Shown here one piece after another: positions 1-9,898 of a stretch of DNA of 64,000 bases. The position numbers and the translations under genes were made by a program. A model generated the notes under the pieces. That model worked only from the letters and a program-made list of their open reading frames with translations, was not told the origin of the DNA and made no database searches. Origin of the DNA: Snodgrassella alvi (GTDB lineage Bacteria > Pseudomonadota > Gammaproteobacteria > Burkholderiales > Neisseriaceae); contig NZ_MEIR01000043.1 in NCBI RefSeq assembly GCF_002777825.1, positions 62,001 to 126,000 of the forward strand, given 5' to 3'. Within the stretch, counting starts at the first letter, position 1. Every line of letters begins with the position of its first letter.

Positions 1-321
1 GCTGTGATCCTGACTTATGGAATTTGCCAATTACCTGTAAGTACACAATTTAATATATTTGAATAAATAATTTATAAGCAAAAATTTATTGGAAGATATA
101 ATGAGCAAACATATTGAGTACAAACTAGCAAATTTATATAGCTCTTTATATTCATAATTAAATTAATAAATACAATAATTTCCTAAAGAAAACATTAGTT
201 ATTCTGTAAGCTTCAGCTAATCTAAGCCTTGCCACTCTCTGCAATTTCATTAAGGATAAATGATATGGTTTCATCAACACATCAAACCATATCATGATGC
301 CTATATTAATTTGGCTGAATG
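1..321. other. AT-rich spacer, no gene seen
   Basis: I see no coding sequence in this stretch. It is very AT-rich and its only distinct feature is the inverted repeat at 261-294 just beyond the dxs stop codon. What lies further left is outside the window. Confidence 0.6.
261..294 (-). terminator. Putative dxs terminator
   Basis: Eleven-base arms, TGATATGGTTT (261-271) and AAACCATATCA (284-294), enclose a 12-base loop about 30 bases past the dxs stop. On the minus strand the stem is followed by a moderately T-rich tract (ATTTATCCTT). The stem is AT-rich, so termination may be inefficient. Confidence 0.55.
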
Positions 322-2199
322 TTATGCCATCCATTGAAGAATTTGTTGCTGAATTTTGTCAGCACTTAACCCTACTTGATTGAGTAGTTGTGCTGTATCG
401 CCATGTTCAGTAAATATATCAGGTATCCCCAGCGTCAATACCGGTTTATTCTGGTTATGCTGCGCCAGTACCTCAAGAACAGCGCTTCCTGCACCGCCAA
501 TCTTACTATTTTCTTCCAGCGTAACCAAATAATCATGTTTTGCAGCCAGCTGTAATAGCAGCTCCGTATCCAGTGGTTTAACGAAGCGCATGTCTGCTAC
601 AGTAGCATCAATTGCATTAGCCACAGTAAGGGCGGGTTGCACCATACTGCCAAATGCGATTAAAGCAATTTTACTTCCCTGACGGCGCAGTATTCCCTTG
701 CCAATCGCTACTGTAGCCAAATCAGCTCCTGCATCAATACCCGTACCTGTACCGCGAGGATAACGTACTGCCGCAGGCTGATTAAGCTGATAGCAGCTTG
801 ATAGCAACAAACGGCATTCACGCTCATCACTGGGCACTGCAATGACCAGATTAGGTACACAGCGCAGATAGCTCAAATCATAAACACCAGCATGTGTTGG
901 GCCATCTGCCCCAACAATTCCGCCGCGATCAATTGCAAACAAAACCGGCAAATTCTGTAATGCCACATCATGAATCAACTGATCATAAGCCCGTTGCAGG
1001 AAAGTTGAGTAAATCGCTACCACCGGTTTCATCTGTTCACAAGCCAATCCAGCAGCAAAAGTCACGGCATGCTGCTCAGCAATACCGACATCAAAATAAC
1101 GTTCTGGATATCGCTGAGCAAATTCTACCAGACCACTACCCTCACGCATGGCCGGCGTAATTGCCAGCAAATTTTGATCTACTGCTGCCTGATCTATTAT
1201 CCATTGGCCGAAAATTTGCGTATACGTAGGTTTAGTTGCTGTCCCAGACACATGCAAGCCCTGCTGCGGATCAAACGCACTGACAGCATGAAAACTAACT
1301 GGGTCATTTTCCGCCAGTTTATAACCATGGCCTTTTTTAGTAATGATATGCAACAATTGCGGCCCTTTACGGTTACGCATTTCCTGAAGCACATCTACTA
1401 GTTGAATGACATCATGCCCATCAATCGGCCCTGAATAAGTAAAGCCGAAATTATCGAATAATGACAGCGTTTCAGAACTGGTACTTTCTTCAATCAAACC
1501 TTTGATTTTATTTTCAACCCGCTGCGCTACATCCAGCGCACCCGGTACTAAACCCAATACCTTTTCTGATTTATGCTTGATTGATTTCACCAATCCCTTA
1601 ACATCATGCAAAGGATTTTTTGCTAGATACTTGGGCAAAGCGCCAACATTTGGTGAAATGGACATCTCATTGTCATTAAGAATAACCAGCAAATCAATAT
1701 CCATATCACCGGCATTATTTAATGCTTCAAATGCCTGCCCCGCCGTCATCGCACCGTCACCAATAATAGCAACATTGCGGTTGGTTTTATGCTGTAATTT
1801 ATCGGCTACCGCCATACCCAGCGCAGCGCCAATTGAGGTGGACGAATGACCAACACCAAACACATCGTATTCCGATTCGCTGCGCTTGGGAAAACCGGCC
1901 AAACCACCATATTGCCGCATCGTAGCCATACGTCTTTTACGTCCAGTCAGGATTTTGTGCGGATAACTCTGATGCCCCACATCCCAGATCAGATGATCCT
2001 GCGGAGTCTGATATACATAGTGCAAGGCAACCGTTAGCTCAACTGCACCCAGATTACTGGCAAAGTGTCCTCCCGTTTTGCTTACTGATTCCAGTAAATA
2101 AGCGCGTAACTCATTTGCCAGCTGGGGTAACTGGCTCTTTTGCAAACGGCGCACATCCTGTGGCAAATCAATGGTATCAAGCAGAGAGGTAGGATTCAT
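322..2199 (-). CDS. dxs: 1-deoxy-D-xylulose-5-phosphate synthase
   Basis: This thiamine-diphosphate enzyme condenses pyruvate and glyceraldehyde 3-phosphate into 1-deoxy-D-xylulose 5-phosphate, the first step of the MEP isoprenoid pathway and a branch point to thiamine and pyridoxal phosphate. The 625-residue length is normal for the family. The TDP-binding GDGAMTAG is at about residues 147-154, with NDNEMS just after it, and the pyrimidine-binding and C-terminal transketolase domains follow, including [10 protein letters not shown]. It stands alone on the minus strand, separated from rlmH by about 200 bases and a GC-rich hairpin, so it probably has its own promoter. The identification is secure. 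Confidence 0.97.
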   Translation of the reverse strand: MNPTSLLDTIDLPQDVRRLQKSQLPQLANELRAYLLESVSKTGGHFASNLGAVELTVALHYVYQTPQDHLIWDVGHQSYPHKILTGRKRRMATMRQYGGLAGFPKRSESEYDVFGVGHSSTSIGAALGMAVADKLQHKTNRNVAIIGDGAMTAGQAFEALNNAGDMDIDLLVILNDNEMSISPNVGALPKYLAKNPLHDVKGLVKSIKHKSEKVLGLVPGALDVAQRVENKIKGLIEESTSSETLSLFDNFGFTYSGPIDGHDVIQLVDVLQEMRNRKGPQLLHIITKKGHGYKLAENDPVSFHAVSAFDPQQGLHVSGTATKPTYTQIFGQWIIDQAAVDQNLLAITPAMREGSGLVEFAQRYPERYFDVGIAEQHAVTFAAGLACEQMKPVVAIYSTFLQRAYDQLIHDVALQNLPVLFAIDRGGIVGADGPTHAGVYDLSYLRCVPNLVIAVPSDERECRLLLSSCYQLNQPAAVRYPRGTGTGIDAGADLATVAIGKGILRRQGSKIALIAFGSMVQPALTVANAIDATVADMRFVKPLDTELLLQLAAKHDYLVTLEENSKIGGAGSAVLEVLAQHNQNKPVLTLGIPDIFTEHGDTAQLLNQVGLSADKIQQQILQWMA

Positions 2200-2280
2200 A
2201 ATCAGACTTTACTTGTTATTAATGCAAGATAACAGGCCATATATACCTGCCAAACTAAGTGCACGGTAATTATATACTAC

Positions 2281-2303
2281 AATACCCCCTGCACGGGGGT
2301 ATT
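2281..2303 (-). terminator. Hairpin between rlmH and dxs
   Basis: AATACCCCC (2281-2289) and GGGGGTATT (2295-2303) form a perfect nine-base stem with a five-base loop, downstream of rlmH. The T-tract on the minus strand is poor, so it may be a weak terminator. A TATAAT-like sequence follows immediately on the minus strand and could be the -10 of dxs. Confidence 0.45.
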
Positions 2304-2405
2304 CATTCTATGTCAAGAAATTATTTCTATCGTGATTAATTAAAATAAGCTGTATTCATCAAGGCTGTTAAGACATGCATTCAAGTTATCTGGTTTTCAT
2401 CAGAA

Positions 2406-2876
2406 TTACTCACGATGATACGGATGATTATGTAAAATCGACTGGGCTCGATAAAGCTGTTCAGTCAACAGTACGCGCACCATGCCATGTGGTAAAGTCA
2501 GACTGGAAAGGCGCACTAACAGATTTGCCCGCTGTTTTAAACTCGCAGTCATCCCATCAGCGCCACCAATAACAAAACACAGATTATTCCCCTGCTGCTG
2601 CCATTTTTTTAACCAGTCCGCCAGCTCCATGGACGTTGGTGCTTTCCCACGTTCATCCAGTACAATTAGATAACTATGTGGTGGGATTGCCGCAACAATA
2701 CGTTCCTCTTCAGCTGCCATTGCCTGTGCCGCATTAACACCCGCACCGCGTTTTTCCGGTTTGATTTCCCTGAGCTGAAACTGAATCTCACGGCCAAACC
2801 TCTTACTATAATCGGCCACCGCATAATCCACCCATTGCGGCATTTTCGTTCCCACCGCCAGTACTGTAATATTCAT
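2406..2876 (-). CDS. rlmH: 23S rRNA pseudouridine-1915 N3-methyltransferase
   Basis: RlmH is a small SPOUT-family enzyme that methylates pseudouridine 1915 of 23S rRNA in helix 69, acting on assembled 70S ribosomes with S-adenosylmethionine. The protein has the usual 156 residues. The knotted SAM site is visible as VIGGADG (about 102-108), and the C-terminus LYRAQSILHNHPYHRE is the family's most conserved end. It is the last gene of a minus-strand cluster with rsfS and nadD, about 30 bases after rsfS, and this grouping is widespread in proteobacteria. Confidence 0.96.
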   Translation of the reverse strand: MNITVLAVGTKMPQWVDYAVADYSKRFGREIQFQLREIKPEKRGAGVNAAQAMAAEEERIVAAIPPHSYLIVLDERGKAPTSMELADWLKKWQQQGNNLCFVIGGADGMTASLKQRANLLVRLSSLTLPHGMVRVLLTEQLYRAQSILHNHPYHRE

Positions 2877-2908
2877 TCAATTCCAATAAATGTAGCATCC
2901 AGTAAACA

Positions 2909-3298
2909 TCAATCTACTGCTTGCCATGGTTTAGCCGCACCTGCATGAAAAGAAGGTTTTTCTCCACCCCATAAAGCTTCAATATCATAATAGTCACGCA
3001 CCGCAGGCTGCATCACATGTACAACCAGATCACCAGCATCAACCAGTGCCCATTCACCACTATCAAGGCCTTCCGTGCTAATAATTTCGTAACCAGCTTC
3101 TTTTAAATCTACAGCAACATTATTTGCCAACGCCTTTACCTGACGCGTACTGTCACCACTGGCAATAATCATCCGAGAAAACAGCGAAGTTTGTGCCGAT
3201 GTATCCAGTACAATAATGTCTTTACCTTTAACATCTTCAAGTGCATTAACGCTAATGGCTACCATATTGTCCCATTGAGCGATAAGATTTTCATCCAT
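2909..3298 (-). CDS. rsfS: Ribosomal silencing factor RsfS
   Basis: RsfS (DUF143/YbeB) binds ribosomal protein L14 on the 50S subunit and blocks joining to 30S, lowering translation in starvation or stationary phase. The 129-residue protein shows the family core: KGKDIIVLD near the N-terminus, the SRQVKALAN-like helix (here STRQVKALANN), the EG.DSGEWALVDAGDLVVHV stretch and the RDYYDIEALW end. It lies between nadD and rlmH on the same strand. The roughly 60-base spacing from nadD is consistent with co-transcription. Confidence 0.95.
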   Translation of the reverse strand: MDENLIAQWDNMVAISVNALEDVKGKDIIVLDTSAQTSLFSRMIIASGDSTRQVKALANNVAVDLKEAGYEIISTEGLDSGEWALVDAGDLVVHVMQPAVRDYYDIEALWGGEKPSFHAGAAKPWQAVD

Positions 3299-3361
3299 AC
3301 AGCAAATATCCTATTGAGTTGAAAGCATTTCCTGCTCAGAAACACCTTATAAATATGCAAA

Positions 3362-3997
3362 TTATGCCTGATAAAGGTGTTCGCGGTCGATATATTCCGC
3401 CACACTAGCCGGAACGTCATCATGATTGCCCATCGACCATTGCACACGAATATCAGTCGAACTTACCGGTAAAAAAGACGCCTGCAATAACACTGCGCGT
3501 CCGCCATCATTACCGTCCGGTGTAGTCAGATTTTTGGCTAATGCATCGGGCAACCATTGCTGTAATGCCACCGGCAAAGCAGCTAAGCCCTGCCCGCCAC
3601 GTTGAGCAATAGCCAGATTAACACTTTGCAATAAAGCCCGATAACGATGCCAGTCTGGCAGTTGTAACAATGAATCCATTCCCAGTAACCACCATAACTG
3701 TGCCTGCGCAAATACCTGACGAAACAGAGATACAGTATCAATTGTATAAGTGGGTCCATTGCGTGCCACATCACAGTCAGACACACTAAAGCGTTCATCT
3801 ACGACAATCGTCTGCTCCACCATAGCCAGACGTTGTGCAGCTGTAGTACGAGTAGCAACCTGTTTATGGTATGGATCACCTGCTGGAATAAAAATAACAC
3901 TATCCAACTTTAATTCATCAGCAAAAGCCTGCGCGATATGAATATGGCCATTGTGTGGCGGATCAAAAGTACCACCAAATAAACCGATACGTTTCAT
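3362..3997 (-). CDS. nadD: Nicotinate-nucleotide adenylyltransferase
   Basis: NadD transfers AMP from ATP to nicotinate mononucleotide to give deamido-NAD, a required step of NAD synthesis. The 211-residue protein begins with the nucleotidyltransferase signature GGTFDPPHNGH (residues 8-18) and has the second ATP-binding motif SSTDIR near residue 187. Its ATG overlaps the TGA stop of the upstream carbonic anhydrase (ATGA arrangement), which suggests translational coupling. Downstream lie rsfS and rlmH. Confidence 0.97.
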   Translation of the reverse strand: MKRIGLFGGTFDPPHNGHIHIAQAFADELKLDSVIFIPAGDPYHKQVATRTTAAQRLAMVEQTIVVDERFSVSDCDVARNGPTYTIDTVSLFRQVFAQAQLWWLLGMDSLLQLPDWHRYRALLQSVNLAIAQRGGQGLAALPVALQQWLPDALAKNLTTPDGNDGGRAVLLQASFLPVSSTDIRVQWSMGNHDDVPASVAEYIDREHLYQA

Positions 3998-4557
3998 ATT
4001 TTATTTCCATTAACCACAATATTCAGCTTACCGGTAATGGGGTGAATGACCAGACCATGTACTTTAATCTCACTGGGCATCAGTGGGTGTTTTCGTATCA
4101 TATTAACCGAATGCATAATCGCATCTTCCACACTATCAAAATCGGTGAGCCACTTATGAAAATCTACACCTGCATTCTCCAGAATTTCAAGACGCTCATC
4201 ACTAACCCCCCGGGCACGCATTCGATCAAGCATATCGGGAACATGCAACTCCTGCATACCACAATCATAATGCCCGATCACCATAATTTCATGTACATGC
4301 ATCTCATATACAGCCACCAACAATGAGCGCATCACTGAACCCCACGGATGAGTAACCAAAGCACCCGCATTACGAATCACCTTGGCATCTCCATTTTTTA
4401 GCCCCAGAGCACGCGGTAACAAATCCAGAATTCGTGCATCCATACAGGAAACAATGGCCAGATTCTTTTCTGGATACTTGTCCGTAAAAAACTGCTCATA
4501 CTCTTCAGCATCAACAAATTTCTGATTAAAGTCCATAATCTCATCAATTAAAGACAT
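3994..4557 (-). CDS. Beta-carbonic anhydrase
   Basis: The protein interconverts CO2 and bicarbonate at a zinc site. The ligands of the beta class are all present: Cys38 in SCMDAR, with the Asp40-Arg42 pair, and His96 and Cys99 in GHYDCG. At 187 residues it belongs to the shorter beta-carbonic anhydrases. No signal peptide is seen, so it is probably cytoplasmic, supplying bicarbonate for carboxylation reactions. It overlaps nadD by four bases, so the two are probably made from one message. The gene symbol is left open because several paralogous subclasses exist. Confidence 0.92.
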   Translation of the reverse strand: MSLIDEIMDFNQKFVDAEEYEQFFTDKYPEKNLAIVSCMDARILDLLPRALGLKNGDAKVIRNAGALVTHPWGSVMRSLLVAVYEMHVHEIMVIGHYDCGMQELHVPDMLDRMRARGVSDERLEILENAGVDFHKWLTDFDSVEDAIMHSVNMIRKHPLMPSEIKVHGLVIHPITGKLNIVVNGNKI

Positions 4558-4644
4558 AATTTCTCCCTTTTCATTTATATAATAGTTGCACTCGGCTCAA
4601 TATATTGGCACATCAGCCCCCAGAATATACAGTTCTAAAGTATT

Positions 4645-4667
4645 CAGGCAGCCGCAACGGCTGCCTG
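4645..4667 (-). terminator. Terminator of the NCS2 permease, DUS-like arms
   Basis: CAGGCAGCCG (4645-4654) and CGGCTGCCTG (4658-4667) are ten-base arms around a CAA loop, immediately after the permease stop codon. On the minus strand the distal arm reads on as CGGCTGCCTGAA, which resembles Neisseriaceae DNA-uptake-sequence dialects. Uptake sequences in this family are often arranged as inverted repeats serving as terminators. Confidence 0.7.
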
Positions 4668-4684
4668 TTACAAACCGGATTATC

Positions 4685-5998
4685 TTACGCCCCTAGCCAG
4701 AGCAATTTAAATGCCCACAATATAGCAATAATCCACACCATGTAAGATACTTCTTTAACCTTACCACAGAACAATTTAATCAGTGCGTAACTGATGAAAC
4801 CCATCGCAATACCATCTGCAATAGAATAGGCAAAAGGCATAAAAATCAGAGTAAAGAATGCTGGCGCGGCCTCAGTAACATCTTTCCAGTCAATTTCCGT
4901 CATACTGCGCATCATCAGCACTCCCACATATAGCAATGCAGGAGCAGTAGCATACTCTGGAACACTAGCCGCTAGCTTAGAAAACCATAAACTTGCCAGC
5001 ATCAAAATGCCAACTACTACTGCTGTCAAACCTGTGCGGCCACCGACAGCAGCTCCAGCTGCTGATTCCACATAGGCAGTTGTAGAAGAAGTACCGAGGC
5101 CGGCACCGACCACAATTGCCGTCGAATCAGCCAGCAACGCTTTTTTTACCCGTGGCAGCTTACCATCTACCAGCAAACCTGCACGACCAGAAACACCAAT
5201 CAGAACACCGGTACTGTCAAACAAATCCACAAAGAAAAATACAAAAATAACACTAACCAGACTCATGGTAAATAAATCATGAAAGTCTAGCTGTAAAAAA
5301 GTCGGAGCTAACGAAGGAACTGGAGCAAATACACCCTGAAACTGATTGATTCCCAGCACCGAAGCAATAGCAGTAATTACTAAAATCCCAATAATAATCC
5401 CGCCACGCACCCGAAAATGTTCCAGTGCAACAATCAGACAGAAACCAACAATTGCCAAAAGCACCTTAGGAGAATGGATATCGCCCAAACTAACCAGTGT
5501 AGCTGGATTGGATACCACGACACCAGCACTTTTTAGAGCCACCAAGGCCAGAAACAGACCAATGCCGCCGCCAATAGAATATTTGAGAGAATTCGGTAGC
5601 GAATTAACAATCGCCTCGCGCACTTTAAACAGGCTCAGAATAATAAAAATGATGCCGGAAACACAAACCGCTCCCAATGCCACCTGCCACGGAATACCCA
5701 TCCCTCTTACCACAGCATAAGTGAAATAAGCATTCAATCCCATTCCGGGCGCCAGAGCAATCGGATAGTTTGCTATCAGCCCCATCATCATGCAAGCAAA
5801 CGCAGAAGAAATACAGGTAGCCACAAAAACCGCACCGAAATCCATACCCGCTTCTTCGAGAATAGTGGGATTAACTACCAAAATATAACTCATTGCCAAA
5901 AAAGTAGTCAGGCCGGCCAACACCTCCGTGCGTACACTGCTGCCACTTTCTTTAATTTTAAAAAAACGATCCAAAAAAGAAGTACCCGCTGGGCTCAT
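4685..5998 (-). CDS. NCS2 family purine permease (AdeQ/PbuG-like)
   Basis: This polytopic inner-membrane transporter of the azg-like branch of nucleobase-cation symporter family 2 imports adenine, guanine or hypoxanthine with protons. The 437-residue protein has some 12-14 hydrophobic segments and the family N-terminus, with FLAMSYILVVNPTIL near residue 35, APGMGLNAYF near residue 85 and GTSSTTAYVESAAG at about 300, all typical of purine permeases. The exact substrate cannot be read from sequence. It is monocistronic, with a terminator just downstream and paired short palindromes about 140 bases upstream. Confidence 0.9.
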   Translation of the reverse strand: MSPAGTSFLDRFFKIKESGSSVRTEVLAGLTTFLAMSYILVVNPTILEEAGMDFGAVFVATCISSAFACMMMGLIANYPIALAPGMGLNAYFTYAVVRGMGIPWQVALGAVCVSGIIFIILSLFKVREAIVNSLPNSLKYSIGGGIGLFLALVALKSAGVVVSNPATLVSLGDIHSPKVLLAIVGFCLIVALEHFRVRGGIIIGILVITAIASVLGINQFQGVFAPVPSLAPTFLQLDFHDLFTMSLVSVIFVFFFVDLFDSTGVLIGVSGRAGLLVDGKLPRVKKALLADSTAIVVGAGLGTSSTTAYVESAAGAAVGGRTGLTAVVVGILMLASLWFSKLAASVPEYATAPALLYVGVLMMRSMTEIDWKDVTEAAPAFFTLIFMPFAYSIADGIAMGFISYALIKLFCGKVKEVSYMVWIIAILWAFKLLWLGA

Positions 5999-6132
5999 GC
6001 CAATTCCTTTTAATACCGAAAAAAGGCCAGATAAAACCGGTTACCGCAAAAAATCTTTACTAATAACCGAATAATAAAAAACTCAAATAAATCTTGCATC
6101 ATAATCCGACAACATGCACAGCCTTTATATCT

Positions 6133-6152
6133 GTATTAATACGTACATGTAC
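6133..6152. promoter_or_regulatory. Two adjacent palindromes upstream of the purine permease
   Basis: GTATTAATAC (6133-6142) and GTACATGTAC (6143-6152) are two perfect ten-base palindromes side by side, and ATTAATACG recurs at 6171-6179. They lie in the 212-base spacer between miaB and the permease, about 135 bases upstream of the permease start. They could be a repressor binding site. No known operator consensus was recognised. Confidence 0.3.
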
Positions 6153-6210
6153 CTGTATCCACACAAATGGATTAATACGGCGTTTTCCCTCTATTTTGCA
6201 AATTGATAAC

Positions 6211-7539
6211 TTACTCGGCTAAAACCATTTTCCCACGCAAAGAAAATGTATGCGCTTCGGTGATTTCCAGCTCCACCATTTGATTGATTAAACGAGGATG
6301 TCCCGTAAAATTAACTACCCGATTATTTGCCGTACGCGCCTGTAGCTGATCTGGGTCTTTTTTCGATACACCCTCTACTAGACAACGTTGTACACTACCA
6401 AGCATAGACTGATTAATTCGTGCTGTTTCAGCCTCAATCACCATATTCAATGCTTCCAAGCGGCGTACTTTTTCAGCATGTGGTGTATCATCTGGTAAAT
6501 TTGCTGCCGGCGTACCTGGACGTGGGCTATAAATAAATACAAAGCTCAAATCAAAAGCTAAGTCCTGCACCAGTTTCAGAGTTTGCTCAAACTCACGTTC
6601 AGTTTCCCCTGGAAAACCAACAATAAAATCTGAGCTTAAACATAAATCTGGTCGAATAGCGCGTAATTTACGAATAATATGTTTATACTCCAATGCGGTA
6701 TAGCCACGCTTCATCGCCGTTAGCACACGATCCGAACCAGACTGCACTGGCAAATGCAAATGCGATACCAGTTTGGGTAAATCGCGATAGCATTCAATAA
6801 TAGCATCAGAAAATTCACGTGGATGGCTAGTGGTAAAGCGTATGCGCTCAATACCAGGTATCTCGTGAACTATGCGTAACAAAGTAGCAAAATCACAGAT
6901 TTCGCCGTCACCCATATCACCGCGATAGGCATTCACATTTTGCCCAAGAAGATTAATTTCCTTAACCCCTTGTTGTGCTAAACCAGCTATTTCAGTTAAT
7001 ACATCTTCCAGCGGACGTGAAAACTCTTCACCACGGGTATAAGGTACAACACAAAAACTGCAATACTTAGAGCAGCCTTCCATAATGGATACAAACGCTG
7101 CACCACCTTCAACCCGTGCGGGTGGCAGATGATCAAATTTTTCAATTTCCGGAAAAGAGATATCTACTTGTGACAGGCCACTGGTTTCCTTATCCAGAAT
7201 CATCTGTGGCAAACGATGTAGAGTCTGCGGACCAAACACTACATCTACATAAGGCGCCCGCTGAATAATGGCTTCACCTTCCTGTGAAGCAACACAGCCA
7301 CCAACCCCGATAATCAAATCTGGATTTTTAGCTTTTAATGGCCTGATGCGTCCCAAATCTGAAAATACTTTTTCCTGAGCTTTTTCCCGCACTGAGCAGG
7401 TATTAAAAAGAATAATATCCGCATCTTCAGCTCTGTCAGTACGTTCTAGTGGTTGTCCTTCAGCAAGTACAGACAGCATTTTGTCACTGTCATACTCATT
7501 CATCTGACAACCAAAGGTTCGTATAAATACTTTTTTCAT
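6211..7539 (-). CDS. miaB: tRNA-2-methylthio-N6-dimethylallyladenosine synthase
   Basis: MiaB is a radical-SAM methylthiotransferase that converts i6A37 to ms2i6A37 in tRNAs reading UNN codons. The N-terminal UPF0004 domain carries conserved cysteines (Cys11 in CQMNEYDS, then NTCSVRE and GVGGCVAS). The radical-SAM cluster is [17 protein letters not shown], and a C-terminal TRAM domain follows. I chose the ATG at 7539 ([11 protein letters not shown]) rather than an upstream TTG, which gives 442 residues. The small exported-protein gene ends just upstream, so the two may be co-transcribed. Confidence 0.96.
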   Translation of the reverse strand: MKKVFIRTFGCQMNEYDSDKMLSVLAEGQPLERTDRAEDADIILFNTCSVREKAQEKVFSDLGRIRPLKAKNPDLIIGVGGCVASQEGEAIIQRAPYVDVVFGPQTLHRLPQMILDKETSGLSQVDISFPEIEKFDHLPPARVEGGAAFVSIMEGCSKYCSFCVVPYTRGEEFSRPLEDVLTEIAGLAQQGVKEINLLGQNVNAYRGDMGDGEICDFATLLRIVHEIPGIERIRFTTSHPREFSDAIIECYRDLPKLVSHLHLPVQSGSDRVLTAMKRGYTALEYKHIIRKLRAIRPDLCLSSDFIVGFPGETEREFEQTLKLVQDLAFDLSFVFIYSPRPGTPAANLPDDTPHAEKVRRLEALNMVIEAETARINQSMLGSVQRCLVEGVSKKDPDQLQARTANNRVVNFTGHPRLINQMVELEITEAHTFSLRGKMVLAE

Positions 7540-7553
7540 AACACCTAACAATA

Positions 7554-7940
7554 TTAATCAACCTGGGGATTATTCGGATGAACTAATGCTTTCTGTTCTT
7601 CATCCGTCAATACCCAAATCTCTTGAATCTGATTTGCTCTGTCGAACCGTACGGCTATCGGTGCATTCTTAAACCTATACAAATTATTATAGGTTACAAA
7701 ACGATTATTAGTATCATGCACCCGTACTGCCCTACTTAACTGAAATGTTTTATTACCATTCACCAAACCTAAACTTAAAGTACGTAACCAAGCCTTTTTC
7801 GCTGTTCCCAACACCACCTGCTGTCCTTGGACATTCTTCAATACAACAATATGAACATCGCTAGGTAAAACACGGCCAGCCCATGCAAATGAGGAGGTCA
7901 GGAAAATCAAACAGTATAGAGCCAAACGCAAGTACTTCAT
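7554..7940 (-). CDS. Small exported protein of unknown function
   Basis: I do not recognise this 128-residue protein. It starts with a typical signal peptide: Lys2 and Arg5, a hydrophobic core [12 protein letters not shown], and a likely cleavage after SFAWA. The mature part is about 105 residues, basic, and looks beta-rich with no cysteines, so a soluble periplasmic protein is likely. The ATG at 7940 is favoured over an upstream one because AGGAGA sits just before it at 7944-7949. It precedes miaB by a few bases on the same strand. Confidence 0.75.
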   Translation of the reverse strand: MKYLRLALYCLIFLTSSFAWAGRVLPSDVHIVVLKNVQGQQVVLGTAKKAWLRTLSLGLVNGNKTFQLSRAVRVHDTNNRFVTYNNLYRFKNAPIAVRFDRANQIQEIWVLTDEEQKALVHPNNPQVD

Positions 7941-8446
7941 GGTTTCTCCTTTAATAACAATGGTCAAGTTACAGACAACAATTATACGCAGAAGACAAAT
8001 TACAAGCAGCTTTCAAAATGAAAAATAGTCTTTTTAAAATCTAAATAATTGAATAGTAAATACAATTGTATTAATGCAAACAAAGAAATATCTTACTAAA
8101 ATTCGAGAGATACTATTAAATTAGAAATATGGTCAAACTTAAACAAGGAAATCAGCCAGTTCCCAATATCTATAAACAATTCCCAGCTAAAATCAGTATT
8201 TTAAATATTTGCTACAATAGAGCACCAATAACAAAAGACCACCAACCAATCATATAAAACGAAGCTTTCACTATCCAGTAAGAGTTTAATGCTCACATAA
8301 CATTTAATAAAATCTGTATACATTACTTATCAGCAAATACCATGAAGTGAATCAGAAATATTAAACTAATGTACAAAATACACTGATTAAGAAAAGAAAT
8401 CTATTAAACCCACTAAGCATACTGGAAACAAAACATCAAAATGAAA
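7941..8446. other. AT-rich spacer, no gene seen
   Basis: About 500 bases separate the exported-protein gene from the rplQ terminator. The region is very AT-rich, carries no plausible reading frame on either strand and has no clear RNA structure. A promoter for the exported-protein gene and miaB presumably lies at its left end. Confidence 0.55.
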
Positions 8447-8471
8447 CAAGCCAGCCTAAAGGGCTGGCTTG
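8447..8471 (-). terminator. Terminator of the ribosomal protein operon
   Basis: CAAGCCAGCC (8447-8456) and GGCTGGCTTG (8462-8471) form a ten-base GC-rich stem with a five-base loop, 15 bases past the rplQ stop. It is followed on the minus strand by a T-rich stretch (TTTCATTTTG). This is a convincing intrinsic terminator for the whole alpha operon. Confidence 0.85.
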
Positions 8472-8485
8472 TCCGTGAAGCTTTA

Positions 8486-8869
8486 TTACTCAGCTACAGC
8501 TTCAGTTTCGGGAGCTTTCTCAACTAACTCAACCAAAGCTAGTGGAGCATTATCACCTTTACGAAAACCATACTTCAAAATGCGCAGATAGCCACCATTA
8601 CGATTAGCGAAGCGCGGGCCTAACTCATTGAATAATTTTACAACAACATCACGATCACGAGTACGATTAAAAGCTAAACGGTGATTAGCTAATGAAGGTT
8701 TCTTACCTAAAGTAATCAATGGTTCAGCTACGCGGCGTAACTCTTTTGCTTTAGGCAAAGTAGTTACAATTGCTTCGTGAGTCAACAAAGAATTGGCCAT
8801 ATTACGCAACATAGCAGCACGGTGACTACTTGTGCGGTTTAATTTGCGGTTACCATTACGATGACGCAT
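8486..8869 (-). CDS. rplQ: 50S ribosomal protein L17
   Basis: L17 is a bacteria-specific protein of the large subunit near the exit-tunnel surface. The 127-residue protein has the expected start [17 protein letters not shown], the [14 protein letters not shown] segment, and the C-terminal Y.RILK.G.RKGDNAP stretch. It is the final gene of the operon, 18 bases after rpoA, and is followed by a strong terminator. The acidic extension PETEAVAE at the C-terminus is variable in the family. Confidence 0.97.
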   Translation of the reverse strand: MRHRNGNRKLNRTSSHRAAMLRNMANSLLTHEAIVTTLPKAKELRRVAEPLITLGKKPSLANHRLAFNRTRDRDVVVKLFNELGPRFANRNGGYLRILKYGFRKGDNAPLALVELVEKAPETEAVAE

Positions 8870-8887
8870 GTCATTATCCTTTAATCA

Positions 8888-9874
8888 TCAAACTTGTGGC
8901 TTTTCCAGACTGGCCGGCGGCCAGGCTTCCAGTTTTGAACCCAACGTCAAACCTTTGGAAGCCAGAACTTCCTTGATTTCGTTCAGAGATTTTCTACCCA
9001 AATTTGGAGTCTTCAATAATTCAGTCTCTGTGCGTTGAATCAAATCGCCAATATAGTAAATATCTTCAGCTTTCAAGCAGTTTGCTGAACGAACGGTCAA
9101 CTCCAGATCATCAACTGGACGAAGTAAAATCGGATCAATCGGTGGTTCTTTTTCTTCCACCACTGCAACCGGCGTACCCTGTAAATCTGCAAAAATTGAC
9201 ATTTGGTCAATTAAAATACAGGCTGCACTGCGAACCGCTTCTTCTGGATCGATAGCACCATTAGTTTCAATATCCAGAACCAGGCGGTCTAAGTCAGTGC
9301 GTTGTTCCACACGTGCAGGTTCCACTTCAAAGCTGACACGACTGATAGGCGAAAAGCTTGCATCTAGTTGAATAGCGCCGATACGTTTGTGGTCGTCTTT
9401 ATTCCGACGCCCAGACACAGATTCATAACCCCGACCTTGTTCAACCTTAATTTCCATATTGATACTACCACCTTCAGAAAGGTGGCAGATAACATAATCA
9501 GGGTTAACAATTTCGACATCATGCGGCAACTCAATATCAGCAGCAGTGACAACACCAGCACCTGATTTTTTCAGACTTAAAGTTACCTCTGTACGACCAT
9601 GCACCTTAAACACCACGCCCTTCAGATTCAGCAGGATATCAACAACATCCTCCTGTACACTGTCGAGCGTAGAGTATTCATGCAATACGCCTTCAATCGT
9701 TACTTCTGTCGACGCATAACCATTCATTGATGACAGTAAGATACGACGCAAAGCATTACCCAATGTATGGCCGAAACCACGTTCAAAAGGCTCCATAGAC
9801 ACTTTGGCACGGGTTGCAGACAAGGTGTCAACGTCAATTTGACGCGGCTTCAAGAATTCGGATGTGTTTTGCAT
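8888..9874 (-). CDS. rpoA: RNA polymerase alpha subunit
   Basis: The alpha subunit nucleates RNA polymerase assembly as a dimer through its N-terminal domain and contacts UP elements and activators through its C-terminal domain. The 328 residues are standard. [18 protein letters not shown] (about residues 33-50) is the dimerisation region. [13 protein letters not shown] followed by [16 protein letters not shown] is the C-terminal helix-hairpin-helix. It sits between rpsD and rplQ as in most proteobacteria. Confidence 0.98.
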   Translation of the reverse strand: MQNTSEFLKPRQIDVDTLSATRAKVSMEPFERGFGHTLGNALRRILLSSMNGYASTEVTIEGVLHEYSTLDSVQEDVVDILLNLKGVVFKVHGRTEVTLSLKKSGAGVVTAADIELPHDVEIVNPDYVICHLSEGGSINMEIKVEQGRGYESVSGRRNKDDHKRIGAIQLDASFSPISRVSFEVEPARVEQRTDLDRLVLDIETNGAIDPEEAVRSAACILIDQMSIFADLQGTPVAVVEEKEPPIDPILLRPVDDLELTVRSANCLKAEDIYYIGDLIQRTETELLKTPNLGRKSLNEIKEVLASKGLTLGSKLEAWPPASLEKPQV

Positions 9875-9898
9875 TTAACTGTCCTCACTTAACCAGCT

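Noticed and set aside
5999-6210. Purine riboswitch upstream of the NCS2 permease
   Set aside because: I looked for the conserved loop and junction bases of the purine aptamer and found none in this spacer.
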